Position numbers and translations under genes: made by a program. The notes below the pieces were generated by a model. The model saw nothing but the letters and a program-made list of their open reading frames with translations, searched no databases and was not told where the DNA came from. This document shows positions 1-11,678 of a stretch of DNA of 64,000 nt, one piece after another; position 1 is the stretch's first letter; the number at the start of each line of letters is the position of its first letter. Source of the stretch: Rhytidiadelphus loreus (taxonomy: Eukaryota; Streptophyta; Bryopsida; Hypnales; Hylocomiaceae); contig OX344762.1 of NCBI GenBank assembly GCA_947034895.1, positions 77,246,981 to 77,310,980 of the forward strand. The letters are read 5' to 3'.

Positions 1-690
1 CCTATGATTCAAACATCAAGTGCACCCATTCAAGGCCCGGGGTGCCAATCCCGCAGGGCCTCACCCGTAGCCTAGGCTGGGTTAAGGGTGGCGGGCACAC
101 AAGCACCCACCAGCCGGACCCACTGGAGCCTCGCAAGCACCCTGGATTGGATCCTCGCAAGCACCCTGGATTGGATCCTCGCAAGCACCCTGGACTAGAG
201 CCTCGCAAGCACCCTGACTGTAGCCGAGCAAGCACCCTGGACTGGAGCGCCACGACTCACTCGCTACGCCCTCACAGCCAACGCCGTGGAGGCGTGGAGG
301 CGCGACCAACTTGATTTTTTTTTTGAAAACATTGAGGCGGGCTTCACATGGTGAACCCACCCCAAGACTGACTGGGATTCGGGCAGGTCCACCACTGGGG
401 TCCCCGTACACCCTCGGATCCGAGACACCACTGTGAACTAAACGCTGGACCCCAAAAGAAAAAAAAAATTATAACAATGCGCAAGGCCCTCGGTGCCAAT
501 CCCGCGGGGCCTCACCCTTTAGCGTGGGCTGGGTGGATGGCGGGCACACAAGCACCCACCAGCCGGACCGCTAGAGCCAAGCTAGCACCTTGGATTGGAG
601 CCGAGCAAGCACCCGCAACTGGAGCGCCACGACTTACTCGCGACGCCCTCACAGCCAACGCCGTGGAGGCGCGACCAACATTTTCGAAAT
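1..690. repeat. GC-rich two-copy repeat block with 24-bp minisatellite
   Basis: A module of roughly 200-270 bp occurs twice, at about 35-305 and 485-675. Both copies share GGTGCCAATCCCGC, then GGCGGGCACACAAGCACCC, then GCCACGACT and CCTCACAGCCAACGCCGTGG. The first copy contains about five 24-bp units at 129-249 (core CCTCGCAAGCACCCTGGATT); the second holds about two diverged units. The copies are separated by a segment at 308-470 bounded by a T-run and an A-run, which looks like an inserted poly(A)-tailed or terminal repeat fragment. The open frames across this block are products of the repeat unit and have no gene-like features. I do not recognise the family. Confidence 0.75.
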
Positions 691-3689
691 TATAATAGGA
701 GAGATGGGTGGTCTTCTGAGAAAATTGTACCTACAAGAGTGCACGAGGGCGTGTTGGAAGAGCCGCTGGATCTTGCGTGCCTCCCCGGCCATGGCTTCGC
801 GTACTCCTGGTCATTGTACCCTGCAAGGTTGGAAATTGAATGTGTGAGTGAATGGACCCGTTCATGAGTCGTGCGGTGTGCAATCTAGAAGCTGGAGATT
901 GCGGCTAAGGTTCAGGGTCAAAGGGGAGACTGCTTTCCAGATGGGAGGCTTCACGAATTTCTCGGTGGGATCTATCCGGAGAGCTCGCCTTTGCGTGGAT
1001 AATTTTATCTCCGATGTTAACTCATGTTGCAGCACTCGGCGGGAGTTCTAGATTCCTTTTTCTGTTGCTTGACACGTGTTGTGGGGGGGAGATCGACATG
1101 CAGAAGTGTGTCTTCTCCAGCTGCGACTGGCTGTTCTCAGATTTTCGATTGGCATACACTGGTAGATGGAACTTGAAGCACTGGTGAAACTTAGTTAACT
1201 GAAATGGATACTTTGAGATTTCCCTTAGGCAACTTTCGGTTTTAGGCATTCCATGTACTATCAGTGAAGCTTTCTGATTTGGAGACCAGGATTGAGTTCA
1301 AGAAGGGAAGCATTCAGTTTAAAGCCATCTGCTTCTTTACATACTCACGTGTGAATACTCACATTCAGCTATGCACGTTCATGCTGGTCACGTTCAAGCT
1401 CACGTTTGTGACGTCGTACCCCACCTACTCAAGAACTTGTTGATTATAGAAATATGAAAATGCAATCTGACGGTGTATGATCTGCTTGGTTCTAAACTCA
1501 TGAGGAAAAGTCACTTATGAACGGAGTGGTAGTTCCATTTTCCTCACACATATCTGATTTGGTTTTTATTATCCGTTTTGTAGGTGCCGATGACATCTCT
1601 CGTCCAACGGAAGGTGACAGGTAAAATAATCGGCCATTTCAAATCTACAACTCATTAATAAGTGCATGAAATCTAGTGAACCAAACTTTATTGAATTATC
1701 CGTCTAAGACAAGTTTAATTGGCAACTAATCCAAAATGTTCAATGTTTTCTGAAGCTTTCTTAAATTAAAAATGAATTTCCGAAGTTCAAATGGGCTCTA
1801 TAATTTTCCTAATCCGCGAATGTACACTCCAAGGATTTAAAATTCTACGTAGGCTGAAATTTAAGGATTTAGGATTCTAAGTGGGCGGAATTTTCTTGAT
1901 TACAAAATGATCTAGATATTTCCCTAATTCGAAAGGAATAAACTAGGGAAAAATACAAGGACTAACCATTCCGCAATTTACATGGTTTCCATTTCCTGTC
2001 CTCTTGGAATCCAATGAAAGTACTATTGGAAGTTCCAATTGACAAAGAAAGAAGCTAGGCTGCCCCTAAACCCGTGTACCTAGCTGCCATGATATGCGCT
2101 GTTCTTAAGCACAGAATGACTGGTTTTAATCTTCCATGTCAATAAGGCACTCTAAAACTAAACTATTAATGCACACCGCTCAATGCTCTATGGACCTCTG
2201 TATGTTTGACGCTCAAGATGAATAGACATTCACTCTAGTTGATTACAAATGAAGACTACACAATCTTTGAAGAGCGATCTAAAATTTGCTTACAATTGGG
2301 ACGTCCGCTGCCCTTGTGCCACGCTTCGAACTTCTGGATTCTGTCGCCGCGTCTTGAGTTGCACCAACATTGTCAGTAGGGGCATCCTCCTCTCCGACAG
2401 TGCTCCCAGTTTCATAACGGAGAACTCACTGGAGATCTGGAGGTATTGGAGCAGTCTTTGGCAGCACTCTCCCTCCTCTTGTCATCCTAGATCGTTTCAA
2501 CACTTTGGAAGATGAAAAATACAACGACCGACGCCTTCTTCCTTTCCGACTTGGATTCAAACTAATCAAATCTACAGCAACGTTGTCTACAAGCATGAAG
2601 GTAGAAAAAAACGCATAAGAATCAATGCTCTCTACTACGGCATGAAAAAGGAAGTGAAACCATGAGAATGAGGATAATGGACACAAGTGGCCCTTTCTAT
2701 AATAGGCAGATTAGGTCAAGGAAGAGCCGTCTTATTTAATCCACCATTGATGAGATGCACCTCGCGATTTTGAATAGTGCCTACTTCTGACAGGTTCATA
2801 GGTGTGCCGTCAAAATAATATCCCCGCGAGCGGATCTGACATTGGAGGCTATGACGGGTTTTTCGAATGTACCCTCGTCTTGAAGTCAAGGAATTGTTGT
2901 GGATACGTTGTGTTATGCATTTTCAAGTACCAAGATTCGCAGTTACCAATGCTCATTGAAAGTGCCGCGTGTTGAAATGTCGTAAACGATGTAACAAAAT
3001 TGAATGTTGCAGCCCTGCATTAATTGAGGGTTTGTTTAACTCACTATTATTTCAAGAAAGAAGAATCACATATTACAAAAACAGACTCACATTAATGATA
3101 CTTACTTGATGATCAATCAAATACAATAATAGCAATTGCATGTTTATGAATGTTGCAACTAATTTACTTTGATATACCATAAAGGAATTCTACAAAATTA
3201 TTAGAAAAAATCGTATAGGTCATGTCCTAAAATATGGAATGGAATCCTATGGATGTGTTCCTATCTATTGAAGTCATGCGTAGTTTTCATTTGCCCATGT
3301 AATAAGCATTCACATTAATTGAGAATATTGTAGATAGAAATACCTAATCCACCATTAGAATTAATCTCCTATAAAGAATTATTCTGTGAATCACTAATGT
3401 TGAGGGAGGGCTAATTATCTTCTATTGTCATATAATAAATTCAATTTAGTTTCGAGAATGATATTATTGTTTTCATAGCAATTGCAGTATCTATGCAATA
3501 AAGATATTCACACATGAAATTTGGCGCTTCGTATTGGAATATTGGATGAACAATGAATACATAGAACTGAACAAATAAAAGGCCAAGAGGAACCCTATCC
3601 TTACAAGACCCAATGTTTGGTTCTTTACCTGGTCTCTTGTGTTGGATTGAATTGTCAATGTTGTTGAAGTGTCTCCATAGGGTTCAGGG
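691..3689. other. no gene recognised
   Basis: This stretch grades from GC-moderate (700-1,100) to AT-rich and holds only short frames without recognisable domains. It lies 5' of the first transposase gene. If the nested-transposon reading is right, it is the 5' flank or interior of that element, whose left terminus should be here or left of the window. I found no GAGC-array left end and no N-terminal transposase half in it. Confidence 0.5.
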
Positions 3690-6600
3690 ATGGCTAGTCT
3701 TAGAGTTGATGGTCATGACATTCCTCTTGTATTCCCGGTAGTAGACGGTGGACGCGCTAGAGTTCCTTGTCACCTTCTGCACATTCGTTTTAGATTTGTA
3801 GAAACCTCCATCTATGTCGAGGAAGAGAAAAAGATGGAATTAGGGGAAGGGCTACAATCTGTCCCAGTTCCGAGGTCAGTGGAGGATGGAACGCATTGCT
3901 GGTACCTTGGTCCTGGGAACTATAGAGCATATGGGCTTCCACTCTCTATGCTAGGTGCATGTACAGAAATCCAGAGTCGCCAATCTGATGGTTCCACAGT
4001 GGATATGCCGTGTAGTCCTCATGCCATGTCACCCAATACACCTAGAGTTGCTCTGCCGGTCCTACAGATGTCTACAATACTTTCTATCGTGAAAGAGGAG
4101 AGATTAGACCCTATTATCAAGTTGTCTACCGAATCAGAAGGAGAGTCTCCCAATGTCAATGCTGAAAAGCAAAGTTCTTCTTCCCAGATTGCATCTGGCG
4201 CGACAGATATTATGAAATCGAAATCTTATAAGGGCCCGTCTATAAGTCTCTCTAATTCCTCAAAGCCTCTATCCCTACTGCAACAAGATGTAGTAGCGAA
4301 AGAAAGCATAATGGATTGTCTAAAGAGACTTGCCACTATGCATCATTCTCGGAACGAATTGTCGTCAATGGATCTGAGCACCGTGAAGCACCAGCGGGTT
4401 CCATTTCTTCCTCCTGTATTCAACGGGGATATCATCTTCGAATTGCCTCCTTGTGGGTCATCTTCATCTTCATCGGCGGCCAAGAACTTGGAAGGAATAG
4501 ACAAGTGCTATGATGGACATCCGTGGTGCAAGCTAATGACCACAAACATTCACAACTCGGACAACCTCAAAATCCGTAAGTCGTACTGTGCTGGCCATCT
4601 TGCTTGTCAAAATGACAATTGTGAGTATTTAAAGAGATCTTCAAAGCGAAACGAAACTGAGTGGAGTGGCTATACTGTGTTTCGTTTTACTGCTAGTGGG
4701 TGTCCCCCAAAAGAATGTACCCTAGTTTGCAAGGTTTGCAAGATGGCACCAACGTGTCTTGACACATGCAAGGCTAGGATATACTTTGTGTACACTGATA
4801 ACCCAGAAATGACTAGGGCCGCTATTCACTTTGGAGAGCATGGCCACCCTGTTGCTAAAGGCATGTATAGAGATTCTACTGAAATGATTTGTGGACTCAT
4901 TGCGGAACAAGTGGCCAAAACACCCATGGCCACGAACTCCGCAATCACTCTCTCTGCTAGTAAAGACTTCCTGGCAAGCTTCCTATTTCACGATGGAGAG
5001 GGAGAGAAAGAGATGCTAAAAGCGGAAGAAATGGAGGAGGTCATGGACCGCTTCCAATATTTGAGTAGTCCAAGTATTCGTAACGTCATCTCCTCTTTCC
5101 GGTCTAACAACCGAGGAGGAATAATCGACAACATTATGACCATGAAGAAAGAGTCAAAGTTTGAATTCATACATAACAGCGTCTTCCTGGGTCAAGGCAA
5201 GGAAAAGGTATACATTTTCAAGATGCTTACTGAGGGACCAGGAAGTGGAGTCAACCTTGTAAAGCGAATGCAATTGGAAGGGGATCTGCAGAATGCGTGG
5301 TTGATGTTCGACCACGTGAAGCGCGTAAAGGAGTGGACCACAATGGCTTGCCACGTGTATGATACCGAATACAAGAAGGTAATGACTATTGCAATGTGCG
5401 ACATGCAATCTGAAGATACCGAAGTTCAAGTACAATTTTGGCGAAGCTTAAACGCAGTCATGCATCGCCACAGAGTGGGAAACCCTAACTTTAAAGGATT
5501 TATGGCAGACAGCGTTATGGCCAATTGGAATGCAGTCCGTATCGTCTACGGAAGTGGTTCTGCCAATGTTGAAATGGAGAATCGCGAGAGGACCTGTTTG
5601 TTGCATTGGAGTACCTCTCTTCACAAGCATACACAAAAATACATCAAAGAAGCATTTCAACAGCAACATATTACTTTGTGTAAGCAATATAAAGATTCAA
5701 AGAATATGGACCAAGCGGAGGTTCGTTACCTTGCAATACAGTCTTGGTGGTTGTCATCTGGAGCTGCCAACGAAGAAGCTCTACATCACTTACAACACTG
5801 ACTAGCTTTCTGGCATTTCCAGTATCGCCAATGGTGAGGCTTCATGGACATGGTGAGTGAATCTTGAAATTGAATTAGTAAAAGTATTTTAAGTTGTAAG
5901 ACTCATATTGTAATTAGAAGTTGAACTTCCTTGATTTTAATTTTTAATTTTTAAAAATGTATTGGGCCCTTTTAATCTCTGTGGTACCAAAAATGAGGGG
6001 TCCTCAGAATGCTATAATAACATGCCTCGGATCCAACTGATGTATTTCTGTTGTCAGCATGACCCCCTGATTTTTGTTCTTGGATGAAAAATATCCAATG
6101 TTGGTAGTACAGAATCTTAAACGTCACTAATTTTTTCAATAGATAAGAATTTATGGAGTAGCAATAGGAATCATTGGAAGTCTTTCTTCTTATGAAACTA
6201 TATAGTGAATGAAGATAAATTATTTATAAGTTGCCAATTACTACTTCTGTGAACGTCCATTACTAACTATTTTATGGTCCTGTTTGAAATATTTAGAAAT
6301 TGAATTTGGAAGAGATGTTGGACTTGCCATCGTGCAATTTATCCGAAATGGTGCACAACAAGTGGCTACAAATGTCTGGAAAGCGAGGAAACAACTTGTT
6401 TGACGCCACATGTGATGACAGTATCCGTGCTTGGATGCAAATGACAAACTATCGTGCATACCTGAAAGGATATGCATCGGGATCAGGTCCGTCCAAAGGG
6501 GAGCTGAGACTGAGAGCTGCTAGAAGAAGTGGAGATCCCAAAAAGATTGCAGAGGCGCTAAACACATTGCCTGGAGCAGAGGGGGTGGGAACCAGAGTAC

Positions 6601-7685
6601 CACACTTGGAAGGAGAAGAAATTTTTGGCAGTACAAAGAGGAAGTTGGACGTGCCCATTGGTGATGCAGGAGATTCACATAGGCCGGACAAAATCAACTT
6701 TTCTCAACCTCGTGTGAGAACGAGGTCCAATACAAGTGTTTCTGAATCTTCTAGAGACAAAGGTAAATACTCTTAAGAAAATACTTTGGGACATGTTACG
6801 GTAGCATTTGAAAGCGATTGTGATACATCAAAATGGCACATTGCGAGAATCAGCCACAGATCTGCCGCCAAATGTCAAGCTCAACAACAAAGATCAAACA
6901 TCAAGTGCACCAGCAAGATTGCAAAAGGGAAAAAGGGAACTCCAGCCCCTACCTACCGCGGTAGAAAAGAAGAGTATAGGAGTAAGCGACAGGTGGTGGT
7001 AGATTTTTGGTTTTGTTGGGATGACATCGAACGATGCGTGAAAGGTACAAAACGGAAGTGGGTTCTCGATTGGCCGGAGGTACCAGAGGTTTGGCCTGTT
7101 TTGTCTGGAACTAACCTAAACCGAGAAGAGACATTGTTATTGCAGCATGCAGGATTTTGCCTCCAAGAACGACCAATACTGTCGCCACGTCAATTGTTCA
7201 ACATGTCAAAGATTTTCAAACCCACTTTGTATGACCACCCTCCATCGAAGAACACAAATGTGTATCCAACTGTGAGGAATAGTAGAGCCATTCGAAGGAT
7301 TGCAAACACACCTTCTGCAGAACAACGGAACAAGTGGGAAAGTGCAGGTAATGTGAGAGGGCAAATTTTAGGAGTAACCCTGCTCCCTTTCCCAGGCCTT
7401 GGTGCAATAGTGGAGTTAGAGACAGGGTCAGAGCCAAACAAAAATGCATATCGAGTTACAATAGGCCAATTCCCAGCGTGCACATGCCCAGACTTCGTGA
7501 ATATGGCAATTTCTGCTATTGGAGGTCGACAGCAATACGTGAATTGCAAACACTTGTACTATTTGTACAGGTACTTTTGCAAGATGGATGTCAACAAAGA
7601 TAATTTCATTCATGCACCAAGTTATAGCTTCAATGAGTTGAAGCTACTACTAGTTCGAGCTGGAATGATCACACTTCCAGAATAG
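3690..7685 (+). pseudogene. MULE-like transposase with SWIM finger, copy 1 (stop codons)
   Basis: Two exons are supported by comparison with the second copy. Exon 1 runs 3,690-5,852, with donor ATG|GTGAGT. Exon 2 runs 6,297-7,685, with acceptor TTTAG and a TACTAAC branch site near 6,261. At 4,580-4,870 there is a Cys-rich region with CKVCK, TCKAR and a GEHGHPV ending, like the WRKY/GCM/FLYWCH zinc fingers seen in MULE transposases. The core at about 5,280-5,610 has the FDH and FMADS aspartates (about residues 541 and 606) and a CLLHW motif, as in the MULE DDE fold. A SWIM finger, CTCPDF...NCKH, lies at 7,479-7,557. In-frame stops occur at 5,799 (TGA where copy 2 has Trp), 5,835 (TGA where copy 2 has Gly) and 6,774 (TAA in a linker), so this copy is probably dead. 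The assignment as MULE-like rests on motif order; a domesticated gene is possible but unlikely given the stops. Confidence 0.8.
5853..6296 (+). other. intron of transposase copy 1
   Basis: The boundaries are inferred by aligning the protein frames of the two transposase copies. Donor GTGAGT follows the codons GGC TTC ATG GAC ATG. A consensus plant branch site, TACTAAC, lies at about 6,261, and the acceptor is TTTAG. The intron is AT-rich. The corresponding intron in copy 2 (9,489-10,208) sits at the same codon, so the position was present in the common ancestor of the copies. Confidence 0.7.
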
Positions 7686-8371
7686 GCATGGACACATTTT
7701 CCAATGCACTTCAATTGTAATGCACTCATTTTTATATATTACAATTGAAATGATTTGATGCATATTTTCTCATTTAAGTTCCATTTCCATTTCCAGTCGG
7801 GTACCCATTTTGTCCATTTTCTCCGTAATACTCTCCATTTTGAAGGTCCACTTTTATTCTTCATTATGGCTAAACCACTGCCTACCTTTTCTTCATTTGT
7901 CTTTGGAGATGTAGGCCATGTTTGACTATTTACTCATTTTATTTTCTACAAGGTCTTCTAGAATATTAAAAATAGCCAACCCATTACACTAATGAAACTC
8001 ATAAAATGCACCTCTTAGTTATTTTAAAATCCAATAACAACAGGTGAAGGAATGCACTTGAAGATGACAGTAACCTGCTTACCACTATGATTTAAAATAA
8101 TCATGTCACCCTAATCATTTATGCAATAATGATAAACATGTGATTGTATTTGTATGATGATGACATTGATTTGAATTAGGTAAATTTTACCATATTAAAA
8201 CTACATGGCCAATGGAAAGTTCCAATCACAATTCATTATCAAGGCCCAATGGATACACTGAATTGTGATAGTCGACTTCCCATTGGTTTTGTAGATGTAT
8301 GCTGATTTCAACTCAGTCCTTTTATAGCATCTCACGTAGCCAACTGCAACCGGTATGGGATATGTTGCACG

Positions 8372-8391
8372 CAACAATGTTAGTACGTGAG
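8372..8391 (+). repeat. left-type terminus of GAGC-array element (solo)
   Basis: CAACAATGTTAGTACGTGAG matches, with about three differences, the reverse complement of the right end of the well-bounded 407-bp element at 44,174-44,580. It is followed by GCGATAAGTG repeats rather than a long GAGC array. It may mark the left end of a short element ending at 8,916, or an unrelated solo end. No target duplication links it to 8,916. Confidence 0.45.
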
Positions 8392-8639
8392 CGATAAGTG
8401 CTTATAAGTGCTAAAAATGTAGAAGTCCAATGCTCTAAGTTCCTATCCATGTGTCCCAAAATGATTGGCATTTTGGAACACGCCACTATAAGACTGATCA
8501 GACCCTAAACCCTTAGCATCAATGAGCCATGACTCCCACCCTCAAGCTGACCCCTCATTTCTGTTTCTAATTTTTTTTTGGACAACACCGCGGGCACCAC
8601 CTCCCTTTTCTAATATTTTTTTTAACTAAGGTTTCTCCT

Positions 8640-8916
8640 AAACCTTTGCCTCAACAAGAAATGACTCCTGGTCTCACTATCTGGTAGATTATTTGTACTA
8701 CAAAGAATTCGAACACTACATAAAATATTTACTGACCCACAGTAATAGGATACACGATTATAGGTCCCAAATTTACCATTAATAGCAAATAAAATTCAAC
8801 TTTTTGATTTTTTTGGTATAAAAATGGGAATTTTTTGGTTCTAGGCTCTAGGCTCACAGGCTCCAGGCTCCAGGCTCACAAGCTCACGGCTCCAAGCTCG
8901 CACGCTAGCATCGTTG
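8640..8916 (+). repeat. right subterminal region and GCTC-array terminus (R1)
   Basis: From 8,841 there are about nine GCTC units (pattern AGGCTCCAGGCTCCAGGCTC) ending in CACGCTAGCATCGTTG at 8,916. The next base begins sequence homologous to the interior of the transposase gene. The sequence before the array (CCTAAACCTTTG near 8,639; CACGATTATAGGTCCCA near 8,753) recurs in the same order before the second array at 12,649-12,711. Each array lies 1.0-1.2 kb downstream of a transposase gene. I read it as the right end of the element carrying transposase copy 1. Confidence 0.65.
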
Positions 8917-11678
8917 GTGATCTTCAGCATGCGTGGCTCATGTTCGATCATGTCAAACGCGTGAAGGGTTGGACAACCATGGCGTGTCACGTATATGACT
9001 CCGTGTATTGTCGTGTAATGACCATCGCTGTTTGTGACATGCAATCGGAAGATGGTGAGGCTCAAATTTTATTTTGGAAGAATCTAAATTCTATTCTTGA
9101 ACGACATGGAGTTGGCGAGCCGCAATTCAAGGGATTTATGGTAGATAGTGCACAAGCGAATTGGAATGCTGTGCGGATGGTTTATGGATCTGGAGACAGT
9201 AATGTTCCAATGGAAAATCGTGAAAGAACATGCCTCTTTCATTGGACCCAATCCATGGAAAAACATACAAAGGCGGACATTCGTGGGGACTTACAAGATC
9301 AACATTGTCAATTGTGTAAGCAATACAAGAATTCTTGTACTTCTGAAGAATCTGAGACACGTTACCTAGCTATAAAGGCATGGTGGTTATCATCAGGGGC
9401 CACGACGGAGTCTGGACTTCATCGACTAGAGTTGTGGCTTTCTTTTTGGCATTTTCGGTATCGTCAGTGGGGCGGATTCATGCAACTTGTAAGTCTATTT
9501 CTATCCTGTCTATCATTTCTCTAAATTCGAAGGTCCATCATCCAAACTTATTCTTGACTGTCCTTCTTACCTTTCTATTCATATAACTATTAATTGTAGC
9601 CTAGTCCATGCTCTATGGTCGTCATACATTCCGTTAGATGCTATGGGGTGCTTGGGTGAATAACTTCTTGGAAATTGTACTATAATTTGGATTGTGTGTA
9701 CAAACTTTGGTAGGCAAATAACTTTGAATGTTGCATGACCTAGATACTTTGGAGAGCCTTTCGGTACCGAGAGAGGTTTGAGGTTGGGATAGCTCTTGCA
9801 CATTTTACTTTTATAGGGAGGACGCTTATGTTCTGCATTAAGCAATAACGTATTGGTGATGCATGGTGTTTGTACCTTGCCCAACCCCTCTCGGTACCAA
9901 AAGGAGTACTGCCGTGGTCTCACTCTTGAAACTTTTTTGTATCTCTTTGAAAGATTTAGATACGCAGTACCCTAATTGTGCAACTGATGTATGGCGTTCG
10001 TACCCTGAAGTAGGGTCTGAGTACCCAGAGGGGTACTTTTAATGACTCATTGTTGAAACCTACATTTCTCTTTTCGAAAGTCATTCGTCTCTATTTGACA
10101 CCCCTAAAGAATTAAGATCTGGAAACCATTCACCTCAAGAATAACTTTAGAGCATATATGTGGACGTTGGAAAATGATTGTGGTGTTTCGTTCTTTTTTT
10201 TCTTTCAGGATCTTACAGAGTCAGAGTTAGCAGAAATGCCATCTTGCAACCTCGCTGAGACAGTACACAACAAGTGGCTTCAACAGTCTGGAAATCGGGG
10301 GAATGATTTGTATATTGCCACGATAGATGACTTTGTGAGAGCGTTCATGCAGATGGTAAGGTATTACCAATACTTGAAAGGAAATGAAGCCGGTACGGGT
10401 CCGGGGAAGGAAGAGCTAATGCTCCGTGTAGCCCAGCGTTCAGCAGAACGGACAGGAAATCTGAAGCCACTCACAGAAGCTATTTCAAACATTGCAGGTG
10501 TGGAGGAATTCTTTAATAGAGAGCCTCATCTTGAAGGTGAAGAAGTTTTTGGATCACAGAAAAGAAAGGCAGACATGCCACTTGGGTGCGAATTTGACTC
10601 GCATAGACCGGACAAAGTGAATTTCTCTCATCCTCGCATCCATACGCGATCGCGGAGAGCCACCACCAGTGCATCAAATTTGAACCCAATTTTAGAGGAT
10701 GTTTCTGATGTTGTGCATGTGGAGCATCTAGTGGTGACGTCAACTGAGGACATTGAAGGGCAAACTAGTATTCCGAAGACGACTCATGTGTCAGCTATTC
10801 AGGAGACCATGTGCGACGAGGACCAATGGCACCTAGCACGTTTACCGAAAACATCAGCAAAGGCATGCTTTGCATTGCAAGCAATTACAAAGAAGAAGTG
10901 CACAGCACAAATAGTTCAGAACAACATTGCTACTGCAGCGCCAACGTATACAGGTATGATAGTGAATTATCGGAAAAATCGACACGACCGTATGCAATTT
11001 TTCTTTTGCAATGATGATATTGAACGATGTGTGAAAGGTACACGGCGAAAGTGGGTGTTATCAATACCCCCTATTCCGTCCATTTGGCCAGTGAAAATGG
11101 GCACCAAACTGTCTACGGCCGAGATCATGGCCTTGGAAGCGGCAGGATTTCAACTTCCACAGCGTGAATTCATTTCACCCCGGAGACTATTTGGTGGAGA
11201 AGCTGGCATACAAATCGTCCGTGCCTACCTTGTTCCGTCTTCACCAGATGAACATCCTACAACTCGGGCAGGGAAGGTTGTCTGTCGCAACCCAAAGGCT
11301 CCAATTGTGAAGCACCAGAACAATTGTGCTTCGTCCTTAACTCTAAATGCACGTATTGAAAGGGTGACAATGGTTCCCCACCCTGGATTTGGTTGTATAG
11401 TGTCACTCATTTCTGGTGTACAGCCTCAACATGAGAAGTACATGCTCACTATATCCTCGTTTCCGGACTGCACCTGTCCCAATTTCAAGGAGATGAAGTT
11501 GAAGTGCTTGGGCAAGCGGGGAACGTGGGCAAACTGTAAGCATCTTTATTTTGTTTTCACTGTTATCTGCAATCTACAATCTACATCGGAGGCCTTCATT
11601 CATGCGGCAAGTTTCAGTTTCAATGAAGTGAAGCAAGTGCTTCTTAGCGGGGTACTGAATCATTTGGAATCAAATTAG
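8917..11678 (+). pseudogene. MULE-like transposase with SWIM finger, copy 2 (5'-truncated)
   Basis: Homology to copy 1 starts abruptly at the codons for GDLQHAWLMFDHV, exactly where the GCTC-array terminus ends, so about 530 N-terminal residues including the zinc finger are missing. Exon 1 remnant: 8,917-9,488, donor CTT|GTAAGT, with the FMVDS aspartate and CLFHW. Exon 2: 10,209-11,678, acceptor TTTCAG, open throughout. Exon 2 encodes the conserved PSCNLAETVHNKWL start, a DDIERCVKGTRRKWVL block and the SWIM finger CTCPNF...NCKH at about 11,469-11,550. No internal stops remain, so it decayed later or more slowly than copy 1. The truncation is best explained by insertion of the copy 1 element into this gene. 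Confidence 0.8.
9489..10208 (+). other. intron of transposase copy 2 with inverted repeat
   Basis: The donor GTAAGT and the acceptor TTTCTTTCAG bracket it, at the same codon position as in copy 1. Inside, the arm at about 9,759-9,787 (TTTCGGTACCGAGAGAGG...GGTTGGG) is repeated inverted at about 9,879-9,905 (CCCAACCCCTCTCGGTACC). This forms a potential foldback with a loop of about 90 bp. The copy 1 intron lacks it, so it was added after the copies diverged. Confidence 0.65.

Noticed and set aside
129..249. CRISPR-like array
   Set aside because: The units are contiguous 24-bp repeats with no spacers, and this is a plant nuclear genome.
2..411. Overlapping frames on both strands at the window start
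   Set aside because: They consist of translations of the 24-bp minisatellite and its flanks, in several frames at once, without codon bias or domains.
308..470. Possible tRNA-derived SINE between the two GC-rich modules
   Set aside because: GGTTCACCATG-like text and A/T runs are suggestive, but no convincing A box/B box pair or target duplication could be found by eye.
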